NCBI GenBank assembly: GCA_963681505.1
Contig: OY811981.1
Location: 7,624,916 to 7,688,915, forward strand
Direction of reading: 5' to 3'
DNA: 64,000 bases
DNA from: Eunapius fragilis
Taxonomy: Eukaryota > Porifera > Demospongiae > Spongillida > Spongillidae
Within the stretch, counting starts at the first letter, position 1. Each line of letters opens with the position of its first letter. The position numbers and the translations under genes were made by a program. Under the pieces are notes generated by a model. That model was not told where the DNA came from. It saw only the letters and a list, made by a program, of their open reading frames with translations, and did not search any database. Positions 1-9,559 of this stretch are shown piece by piece.

Positions 1-1306
1 ATTCATTATAACTTGTAATGCTTCGATCCAACACAGCAAGATATGACAATGGTTGTATGTTCATACATAACCATATAGACGTTTAGCGCTCAACATGCAC
101 CATAACTCTCTAACTCCAGTGGAATATTCCATTCACCACAGTACTCAGGGCTCATGGCCACTTCCACAATAGTTCCAGAATTGGGGGAGATGTAATGGCA
201 GCTGAGATGCCATTGTCACAATTGGTGACTGCAATAGAAACATACCTATAGTTATACACCATTATATCTGGGATTAGCTCTGAGAGATTTAACCTGCCAT
301 ATAGAGAGCAGTCGTAGCCTGTACCTTGGAACAGTGGGTTCTGATAGTAAGGTGTGAAGCAAGCTGAGAAAGATTGCACTGGGTTTCAGGACCTACTGCC
401 AAAGGCACCCCAAGCTCAGAGCACTTGTGTCATTGCTGGCATCAGTGTTTTCTATTTTCTGCTGTCGGAGCTGTTGACTCACTTGTGACACTGGCTTCAT
501 TTAAAGTAATTGGATAGCAGTGATGTACTGTTCTTTCCAAAAACCCAATTAGGAACCAGTACATCAGCCAGCCGCATGCGCCAGGCACAAGCACAGGAAT
601 ACACATACTATCATACTATTTTCACAGTAACTGAGTGAGCCTATGTTCTACTACCAAATGGGAATTTGTGGAAACCTGGAGCTTTTGATCTCGCTCACTG
701 CTTACCAAAGCACCCTCAATGAAGTATGTATGGCAGTGGGATCATCTGCCAGGTTTCTGAACAAAGGAAGCATGCTTCCAATGAATTTAAGTGCTAGAGC
801 TAGGTTGAGCATTATTCCTACTGGGCGGGAGCTGAAGCCCAGTTACATCTTTCAGGCCTTGCCTCTTGTCTGACACAATTGCTGCCAAAATCATCCCACC
901 TCAACACTGTATGGTAGGCTCAACTTGGTTCTTGTCAGAGCAAATGCAAGGACACTGATATGGCATCAGCCTTGACATCCCAGTTTAACTATATGATGAC
1001 ATCCAGCAGTCTGGGCATGGTCCTTGTGATTAGTAATAGCATGCATGTACGTGCTAGAAGAAGCCATCATTGCAGATTGCAGTAATTTTTGGAGATCTGT
1101 ATGGCAGGCTCAGCATCATACTTATGCAAGAAAATAACCTTACAAGACCCTTGCAAGCCACAGGCATGCAGACTGTCGATCTGATGTATTTATGAAATAC
1201 ATGTACAGCATAATGCAACCTTTTTTTATTTTTATTTTTTATTTTTTAGAAGATGAATGCTATTAAGAACACAAACTATTTTTAAAATACACAAATGCAA
1301 CAATAA

Positions 1307-2182
1307 CCAAACACAAGTCACAAAACAACGTACAAACTCAAATGTATTCCTGTGCGAGAATCATTGCTTCGTGTAAATGCTACAAATGTGCAATCACGTG
1401 CTATGACTACTGTAGTTCGAAGAACCTACAATGTACCGTCTTCCAATGCCTTGTGGCATATAGATGGTCTCCACTGTCTGATACGATGGAGAATTGTCAT
1501 TCATGGAGGTATTGATGGCCACTAAAGACTTATAGTCTATCTAGGTGCATCTGACAACAATAAAAGTAGCACTGTACTGGATTTGTTTTTGAAAGCTACT
1601 GAACAATATAGTTGGCCATCACGAGTTAGAGCAGATTATGGAGGAGAGAATATAGAAGTGGCTAGACATATGATAAATGCCAGAGGGTTAGGGCGACAGA
1701 GTTTCATGGCGGGATCTAGTGTGCATAACCAACGGATTGAGAGGCTGTGGAGAGACACATTTCGATGTGTGTGCCATTTGTATTACTCGCTGTTTTATGA
1801 AATGGAAGTGTGCAACTTACTGTGCCCTGAAAATGAAACTCAACTCTTTTGCCTTCACTATGTATACATTCCTCGCATTAACCTTCAACTGAAGAGATTT
1901 CAACACAGTTGGAACAATCATCCACTGCGAACGAAACATGGGATGAGCCCTGCTGAGATGTGTACTAATGGATTGGCAACAGCTGATTTTGCTACGCTAA
2001 ACCAGCCTGTTATAGAGGATTATGGTGTCGAAGATGACAATTTCTCTAACCCATTTGAACAAGGATCAGTTGTAGTTCCTGAAATACCGCCATTTTTGAG
2101 CAATGCGCAATTTCAGTATCTCCAGTCACACCATCCACCTCTTGCTCACAGTGATTATCATGGTCTTGATATATATATATAG
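1307..2182 (+). pseudogene. DDE integrase-like catalytic core, broken (left-arm copy)
   Basis: The frame is readable from about 1307, with an in-frame ATG at 1403, and encodes an rve/RNase H-fold integrase-type core. The candidate acidic triad is D in LWHIDG (about 1451-1468), D in VRADYGGEN (about 1632) and E in [10 protein letters not shown], with 34 residues between the second D and the E. The following [12 protein letters not shown] and [14 protein letters not shown] blocks are typical of a group of animal 'integrase core domain' proteins of unknown function. I infer a transposon source but cannot name the superfamily. A TAA at 1523-1525 interrupts the GGIDGH[11 protein letters not shown] block, so the copy is inactive unless read through. 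The part after the stop lacks an ATG at its start. A second short frame (2103-2399) overlaps the end and is not recognised. Confidence 0.6.
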
Positions 2183-2923
2183 CAGTCAGAGACGCACTTG
2201 TCACAATGGGGCTACCCTGAACAGTATTTCTATTTGTAATAGGAAAAACTTATATGCTCAGTTTTATTTAGAAAAATTACTAAGTCATTACGAATATAGC
2301 ACCATCGATGTTACTGGCATGCATGCTATATGTATTAACAAGGAACAATGGCAAGAGCTGCTATTAATGTGTATTGATTATATCAGTCGATTTAACTGAA
2401 GGCCAGGCTAGTCTGACTGCTTGGAAGGTATGTAATGCAATATAGGTACACCTCATCCCTTCCTACCATAGGTGCATATCCTTACTTTCCATAGGCACAC
2501 ACACACTAACTTCCATATAGGTATACACTTCCTTTCCACAGGTACACACCACTAGCATAGGTACACATCACTTCCATCCAGTACAAAGAATATTAGCTCA
2601 TAAAAGGTGCTTGCATCATGCATGTCTAATTAATATGAACATATGAAATATGAACAAGACACACTGCAGGAACCATATGAACCCACCTAGAGTTGCACAG
2701 GTAACCCTTGCCAGCATCTCTTATATTATTAAACTTTATCAGGACTTCTCATGACTGAGTAGCTGAGACACAGAAATCATAAAGTGGGGGGGGGGGGGGA
2801 GCGGGAGGGGGGGGGGGGAGGGGCACCCTAGCTCCGATGCTAACGAAACACTATGCGATGCACTAAACACACGACAAAGCTTATTTTTAAAAAGCAATTA
2901 AGCTAATCTCGCACCAGACCCAT

Positions 2924-2945
2924 GCAAGTGTAAGATCACACTTGC
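2924..2945. other. Short stem-loop beside the minisatellite
   Basis: GCAAGTGT pairs with ACACTTGC across a 6-nt AAGATC loop just before the 18-bp repeats. The same hairpin is present in the mirrored arm and in the third copy near 7812-7833. Function is unknown; it marks a fixed part of this repeat family. Confidence 0.55.
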
Positions 2946-2954
2946 GAGTTCACT

Positions 2955-3192
2955 ACCGCAGCACGAGCCAAAACCGCAGCGCGAGCAAAACCGCAGCGCG
3001 ATCGAGCTAAAACCGCAGCGCGAGCTAAAACCGCAGCGCGAGCCAAAACCGCAGCGCGGGCCAAAACCGCAGCGCGAGCTAAAACCGCAGCGCGAGCTAA
3101 AACCGCAGCGCGAGCCAAAACCGCAGCACGAGCTAAAACCACAACCGAGCTAAAACCGCAGCGCGAGCCAAAACCGCAGCGCGGGCCAATCC
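2955..3192. repeat. 18-bp GC-rich minisatellite (left arm)
   Basis: Tandem copies of an approximately 18-bp unit, CCGCAGCGCGAGCTAAAA, with GCTAAAA, GCCAAAA and GGCCAAAA variants and one interruption near 3000. One strand reads as repeated ARAAVL and the other as repeated REPKPQ. This is a by-product of an 18-bp period and not evidence of a protein. The unit contains several CpG dinucleotides in an otherwise AT-rich neighbourhood. Confidence 0.85.
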
Positions 3193-3438
3193 GCAGCGCT
3201 AGTCATGCGCAGCGCTAACCAACGATTCCTAGCGCTATGGAGCTACTGCCTAACGCTAGCGAATGATTGCCACGCGCTGGTGAAGAGTGCCCAACGCAAG
3301 CTAAAGATTCCAAACGCCTTTCTCAACGCTAGTCACAGGTGGAAGAGTAAGTAGATTCACAGGCTATTGTAATGAGATTCACTACTGATAACAGCGACCT
3401 AGCGCGTGTGCGATTTTTGCAACAAACGGCGTTCCATA
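3193..3438. repeat. Spacer of the large palindrome
   Basis: This 246-bp single-copy centre separates the two arms. It is collinear with 8066-8314, where the same sequence occurs without folding back. It is rich in AGCGCTA and AACGCTAGCGAA-like short motifs. Relative to the unfolded copy it lacks a short GCTAGCGAAAG-like segment. The fold-back point is the base after GTTCCATAG (3438): the linear copy continues ATTTGCAGCGC, whereas here the sequence switches to the complement of the left arm. Confidence 0.85.
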
Positions 3439-3677
3439 GGATTGGCCCGCGCTGCGGTTTTGGCTCGCGCTGCGGTTTTAGCTCGGTTGTGGTTTTAGCT
3501 CGTGCTGCGGTTTTGGCTCGCGCTGCGGTTTTAGCTCGCGCTGCGGTTTTAGCTCGCGCTGCGGTTTTGGCCCGCGCTGCGGTTTTGGCTCGCGCTGCGG
3601 TTTTAGCTCGCGCTGCGGTTTTAGCTCGATCGCGCTGCGGTTTTGCTCGCGCTGCGGTTTTGGCTCGTGCTGCGGTA
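3439..3677. repeat. 18-bp GC-rich minisatellite (right arm)
   Basis: Reverse-complement copy of the array in the left arm, with the same order of unit variants. The identical variant order in both arms is further evidence that one arm is a direct product of the other. Confidence 0.85.
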
Positions 3678-4448
3678 GTGAACTCGCAAGTGTGATCTTA
3701 CACTTGCATGGGTCTGGTGCGAGATTAGCTTAATTGCTTTTTAAAAATAAGCTTTGTCGTGTGTTTAGTGCATCGCATAGTGTTTCGTTAGCATCGGAGC
3801 TAGGGTGCCCCTCCCCCCCCCCCCTCCCGCTCCCCCCCCCCCCCCACTTTATGATTTCTGTGTCTCAGCTACTCAGTCATGAGAAGTCCTGATAAAGTTT
3901 AATAATATAAGAGATGCTGGCAAGGGTTACCTGTGCAACTCTAGGTGGGTTCATATGGTTCCTGCAGTGTGTCTTGTTCATATTTCATATGTTCATATTA
4001 ATTAGACATGCATGATGCAAGCACCTTTTATGAGCTAATATTCTTTGTACTGGATGGAAGTGATGTGTACCTATGCTAGTGGTGTGTACCTGTGGAAAGG
4101 AAGTGTATACCTATATGGAAGTTAGTGTGTGTGTGCCTATGGAAAGTAAGGATATGCACCTATGGTAGGAAGGGATGAGGTGTACCTATATTGCATTACA
4201 TACCTTCCAAGCAGTCAGACTAGCCTGGCCTTCAGTTAAATCGACTGATATAATCAATACACATTAATAGCAGCTCTTGCCATTGTTCCTTGTTAATACA
4301 TATAGCATGCATGCCAGTAACATCGATGGTGCTATATTCGTAATGACTTAGTAATTTTTCTAAATAAAACTGAGCATATAAGTTTTTCCTATTACAAATA
4401 GAAATACTGTTCAGGGTAGCCCCATTGTGACAAGTGCGTCTCTGACTG

Positions 4449-5324
4449 CTATATATATATATCAAGACCATGATAATCACTGTGAGCAAGAGGTGGATGG
4501 TGTGACTGGAGATACTGAAATTGCGCATTGCTCAAAAATGGCGGTATTTCAGGAACTACAACTGATCCTTGTTCAAATGGGTTAGAGAAATTGTCATCTT
4601 CGACACCATAATCCTCTATAACAGGCTGGTTTAGCGTAGCAAAATCAGCTGTTGCCAATCCATTAGTACACATCTCAGCAGGGCTCATCCCATGTTTCGT
4701 TCGCAGTGGATGATTGTTCCAACTGTGTTGAAATCTCTTCAGTTGAAGGTTAATGCGAGGAATGTATACATAGTGAAGGCAAAAGAGTTGAGTTTCATTT
4801 TCAGGGCACAGTAAGTTGCACACTTCCATTTCATAAAACAGCGAGTAATACAAATGGCACACACATCGAAATGTGTCTCTCCACAGCCTCTCAATCCGTT
4901 GGTTATGCACACTAGATCCCGCCATGAAACTCTGTCGCCCTAACCCTCTGGCATTTATCATATGTCTAGCCACTTCTATATTCTCTCCTCCATAATCTGC
5001 TCTAACTCGTGATGGCCAACTATATTGTTCAGTAGCTTTCAAAAACAAATCCAGTACAGTGCTACTTTTATTGTTGTCAGATGCACCTAGATAGACTATA
5101 AGTCTTTAGTGGCCATCAATACCTCCATGAATGACAATTCTCCATCGTATCAGACAGTGGAGACCATCTATATGCCACAAGGCATTGGAAGACGGTACAT
5201 TGTAGGTTCTTCGAACTACAGTAGTCATAGCACGTGATTGCACATTTGTAGCATTTACACGAAGCAATGATTCTCGCACAGGAATACATTTGAGTTTGTA
5301 CGTTGTTTTGTGACTTGTGTTTGG
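4449..5324 (-). pseudogene. DDE integrase-like catalytic core, broken (right-arm copy)
   Basis: This is the mirror image of the gene at 1307-2182, in the other arm of the palindrome. It has the same residues and the same stop codon, here at 5106-5108 on the minus strand. The shared nonsense mutation means the gene was already dead when the inverted duplication formed, or that the two arms are one molecule read twice. It shows the same [13 protein letters not shown] and RIERLWRD motifs. Confidence 0.6.
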
Positions 5325-6630
5325 TTATTGTTGCATTTGTGTATTTTAAAAATAGTTTGTGTTCTTAATAGCATTCATCTTCTAAAAAATAAAAAATAAA
5401 AATAAAAAAAGGTTGCATTATGCTGTACATGTATTTCATAAATACATCAGATCGACAGTCTGCATGCCTGTGGCTTGCAAGGGTCTTGTAAGGTTATTTT
5501 CTTGCATAAGTATGATGCTGAGCCTGCCATACAGATCTCCAAAAATTACTGCAATCTGCAATGATGGCTTCTTCTAGCACGTACATGCATGCTATTACTA
5601 ATCACAAGGACCATGCCCAGACTGCTGGATGTCATCATATAGTTAAACTGGGATGTCAAGGCTGATGCCATATCAGTGTCCTTGCATTTGCTCTGACAAG
5701 AACCAAGTTGAGCCTACCATACAGTGTTGAGGTGGGATGATTTTGGCAGCAATTGTGTCAGACAAGAGGCAAGGCCTGAAAGATGTAACTGGGCTTCAGC
5801 TCCCGCCCAGTAGGAATAATGCTCAACCTAGCTCTAGCACTTAAATTCATTGGAAGCATGCTTCCTTTGTTCAGAAACCTGGCAGATGATCCCACTGCCA
5901 TACATACTTCATTGAGGGTGCTTTGGTAAGCAGTGAGCGAGATCAAAAGCTCCAGGTTTCCACAAATTCCCATTTGGTAGTAGAACATAGGCTCACTCAG
6001 TTACTGTGAAAATAGTATGATAGTATGTGTATTCCTGTGCTTGTGCCTGGCGCATGCGGCTGGCTGATGTACTGGTTCCTAATTGGGTTTTTGGAAAGAA
6101 CAGTACATCACTGCTATCCAATTACTTTAAATGAAGCCAGTGTCACAAGTGAGTCAACAGCTCCGACAGCAGAAAATAGAAAACACTGATGCCAGCAATG
6201 ACACAAGTGCTCTGAGCTTGGGGTGCCTTTGGCAGTAGGTCCTGAAACCCAGTGCAATCTTTCTCAGCTTGCTTCACACCTTACTATCAGAACCCACTGT
6301 TCCAAGGTACAGGCTACGACTGCTCTCTATATGGCAGGTTAAATCTCTCAGAGCTAATCCCAGATATAATGGTGTATAACTATAGGTATGTTTCTATTGC
6401 AGTCACCAATTGTGACAATGGCATCTCAGCTGCCATTACATCTCCCCCAATTCTGGAACTATTGTGGAAGTGGCCATGAGCCCTGAGTACTGTGGTGAAT
6501 GGAATATTCCACTGGAGTTAGAGAGTTATGGTGCATGTTGAGCGCTAAACGTCTATATGGTTATGTATGAACATACAACCATTGTCATATCTTGCTGTGT
6601 TGGATCGAAGCATTACAAGTTATAATGAAT

Positions 6631-7559
6631 ATTAACATACAGTTCTTTTGAAGCATGCAGTGCATTGAGTATTTGAGTAGTATTACTTATTTATTACATT
6701 AAGTTTAGCGGTATTCAGAATAAGAAAGGTCTTTCATTATTTTTATTTTTCTAAATTTGGCAATTAATAAAGAACACACAAAATGCACTATTAACTGCTA
6801 TTGATCCTGGAATGTTTGATTGCCCTGGCATTTACCATAAAAAGGGTCAAGTGCAGCCTCCCATATAGAGCTGTGAGGAGTACTTTTAATTATTATTATT
6901 ATTATTATCATTATAGGATTTCTGCTGGGTCTTTTGGCTCTCTTGACCCCAGTCACTACATAATATCAATACTTTAATGACACTTCACAATTTCAGTCTG
7001 ATCATAAGCCATTGATACTTCTATCTATAGAGTGGTATACAGTTCAAGTTTATCCTATGAGTGCTCAGTATTCTGCACAATATAATGCAAACCAGGAAAA
7101 GAACAAGACAATGTGCATGCTTTTATTCGTCTATACTCATGCGTGCATGTGTACCTGGAAGTGCTACTGACACCTTTTGAGTTGTTAGATATCCAAGATC
7201 CTAAATTGGACAGATAGACATATATGGTGTGTGATAGTGGTATGTGAAGTGAAAGAACAGTGAAATCCTGAAATTTCATGCCAGTGGCACCACTGCATCC
7301 TTGGGAATGGCCTAGTTGTAATGGCCCTTTATTTGGGAAACATTTTTTTGGTTTGTGTAGATACTTTAGAGTTGACTTCTGGGTCAAGCAGGTTAATCAA
7401 TAATGACCATGCAAGTCAGGTGCGTATGTAGATTTTACTTCGAGGTTAACAGTCATCCATTGTTTCGTAGGAAATCCGCACTAAAATTCATGCAGGTACT
7501 ACCTGGTTCTTACCACGAAAGGTTAAAACATGCACTACCCTATTGTCGAATACAAATCC
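6631..7559. other. AT-rich spacer without a recognised gene
   Basis: About 0.9 kb between the palindrome and the third repeat copy. It contains an (ATT)n microsatellite at about 6889-6909. A minus-strand 110-codon open frame (7055-7387) has no motif I recognise and no supporting context. Nothing else stands out. Confidence 0.5.
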
Positions 7560-8314
7560 TGAACCATATGGACCCACGCACATGTAACCCTTGCCAGCAT
7601 CTCTTATATTATTAAACTTTATCAGGACCTCTCATGACTGAGTAGCTGAGACACAGAAATCATAAAGTGGGGGGGAGCGGGAGGGGGGGGGGAGGGGGCA
7701 CCCTAGCTCCGATGCTAACAAAACACTATTCGATGCACTTCAACACACGACAAAACTTATGTAAGTTATTTTTTAAAAAAGCAATTAAGCTAATCTCGTA
7801 CCAGATCCATGCAAGTGTAAGATCACACTTGCGAGTTCACTACCGCAGCACGAGCCAAAACCGCAGCGCGAGCAAAACCGCAGCGCGAGCTAAAACCGCA
7901 GCGCGAGCTAAACCGCAGCGCGAGCCAAAACCGCAGCGCGGGCCAAAACCGCAGCGCGAGCTAAAACCGCAGCGCGAGCTAAAACCGCAGCGCGAGCTAA
8001 AACCGCAGCGCGAGCTAAAACCGCAGCGCGAGCCAAAACCGCAGCGCGGGCCAATCCGCAGCGCTAGTCACGCGCAGCGCTAACCAACGATTCCTAGCGC
8101 TATCGAGGAACTGCCTAACGCTAGCGAATGATTGCCCCGCGCTGGTGAAGAGTGCCCAACGCAAGCTAGAGATTCCAAACGCTAGCGAAAGCCTTTCTCA
8201 ACGCTAGTCACAGGTGGACGAGTAAGTAGATTCACAGGCTATTGTAATGAGATTCACTACTGATAACAGCGACCTAGCGCGTGTGCGATTTTTGCAACAA
8301 ACGGCGTTCCATAG
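7560..8314 (+). repeat. Third, unfolded copy of the palindrome centre
   Basis: Similarity to 2670-3438 begins at GAACCATATG and runs through the ATTATTAAACTTTATCAGGA block, a shorter poly-G tract, the hairpin, the 18-bp minisatellite (about 7843-8065) and the AACGCTAGCGAA-rich segment to GTTCCATAG at 8306-8314. It differs by substitutions and small indels and is therefore an older paralogue. It continues past the position where the palindrome turns back, so it shows the ancestral linear arrangement. Confidence 0.8.
7843..8065. repeat. 18-bp GC-rich minisatellite (third copy)
   Basis: Tandem CCGCAGCGCGAGCTAAAA units as in the palindrome arms, but with a different order of variants and a one-base deletion in one unit (GCTAAACC near 7908). 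The array therefore changes by repeat turnover between copies. Confidence 0.8.
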
Positions 8315-8840
8315 ATTTGCAGCGCTCGTGCACAGGAGCCGCTACCTCTTTTCAGCAGGTGCTACGATTGCTGCATTTGCTACTGGTTCATCGCTGCGGT
8401 CTTCCGTTTGCACGAATCGGATTCATAGTGCCGTTGTACGTCATTTTCAAGTGCTTGCCTTACCTATCACAACCATAGTTAACCAAATTAGGACATTACC
8501 ACGAGAGGGTTAAATGTTAAATCGTTCGCTGCCTGTTTCGCAAGTTTCTAGCGATTGTATGTGGGATCTCAGTGAAGTCCTTTTGCTGTCAGAAATAGAT
8601 TTATACAACTCCCATGTAAATTAGAAGCGAAAGGAAAAAAATATAAAAACACGAGAATTTTTCTTAAAATGTAATTTTAGCAGGGGTACCACCCCCTACG
8701 CCCCTTTTTTAAATCCATTGTACCTTTTTTCTTTTAAGTCCGATTTTTATTTGAAAAGCAGATTCGTAATCTCGTCTTCAAACACTACAATATTGGACGA
8801 TGGGGTCCATACAGTTTTTCTTGCCCCCCCCCCCCCCCTC
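8315..8840. other. Spacer leading to the satellite array
   Basis: Single-copy-looking DNA that follows the third repeat copy. It contains small open frames without recognisable motifs, an AT-rich stretch at 8620-8780 and a poly-C run of about 15 (8824-8838) directly before the first satellite monomer. No gene is supported. Confidence 0.5.
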
Positions 8841-9559
8841 GGTTTATAGTTGTAGAAAGTTGTGGCAATGAATGAATTTGAGGCAAATGAATGTGATAGT
8901 TTATTTTCATCGATGTACTGTGTTCAAACTATACCCTTACATTGTGCAAGTGTATTGAATTTATATGGATACCGTTTGACATGGTGGTGATGTGGGTGGA
9001 GGCATTGTCATCGGTGGGTGCACAATGTGATTCAAGTAGCTAATTTGAAAGTATATGTGCGTAACTGTGAATTTTCATTTTCATATTGCCACGATGCTGT
9101 GTTTCTGACCGAATTTCATCATGGACGATGGACCTGACTGACAATTTTTCTGTTATGCTTTAGGCTGTAAGTTTGATGACTATTGAGCTTTGTGTATCAA
9201 GCCTTGCATGAAATATGACAGAAATGATTTTCCGCATGCTAATTAGTAGGTATATGGTTGTAGAAAGTTGTGTCAATGAATGAATTTGAGGCCAATGAAT
9301 GAGATAGTTTATTTTCATCGATATACTGTGTTCAAACTATACCCTTACATTGTGCCAGTGTATTGAATTTATGGATACCTTTTGACATGGTTATGATGTG
9401 GGTGAGGCGTTGTTATTAGTGGGTGCACAATGTGATTCAAGTAGCTAATTTGAATGTATATGTGCGTAAATATGAATTTTCATTTTCATATTGCCATGAT
9501 GCTTTGTTTCTGACCGAAATTCATCTTGGACGATGGACCTGACTGACAATTTTTCTGCT

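Larger units (their letters stand above)
1..3192 (+). repeat. Left arm of a 3.19-kb inverted duplication
   Basis: Each base pairs with the base at (6631 minus its position) on the opposite strand. The relation holds at every point I checked: both ends, four pairs of mirrored open frames, and the inner edge where GCGGGCCAATCC (3181-3192) faces its complement at 3439-3450. No net length difference accumulates, even across the G-rich homopolymer tract at about 2786-2823. The left edge coincides with the first base of the window, so the arm may continue outside it. It holds a broken integrase-like gene (1307-2182), a poly-G tract and an 18-bp minisatellite. It may be a real palindrome or a hairpin-read or assembly artefact. 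Confidence 0.9.
3439..6630 (-). repeat. Right arm of a 3.19-kb inverted duplication
   Basis: This is the reverse complement of 1-3192 with matching length. It carries the same features in mirror order: minisatellite, poly-C tract, and the integrase-like pseudogene on the minus strand with the identical in-frame stop. Sequence after 6630 is not matched inside the window because its partner would lie left of position 1. The arm ends in, or continues past, ordinary AT-rich DNA. Confidence 0.9.

Noticed and set aside
2936-3142. Open frame encoding repeated ARAAVL, and its counterparts at 3372-3695 and 7667-8083
   Set aside because: An 18-bp tandem repeat without stops is open in several frames by construction; there is no start context or non-repeat domain.
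7055-7387. 110-codon minus-strand frame
   Set aside because: No recognisable motif, no related copy, and a length that can arise by chance.
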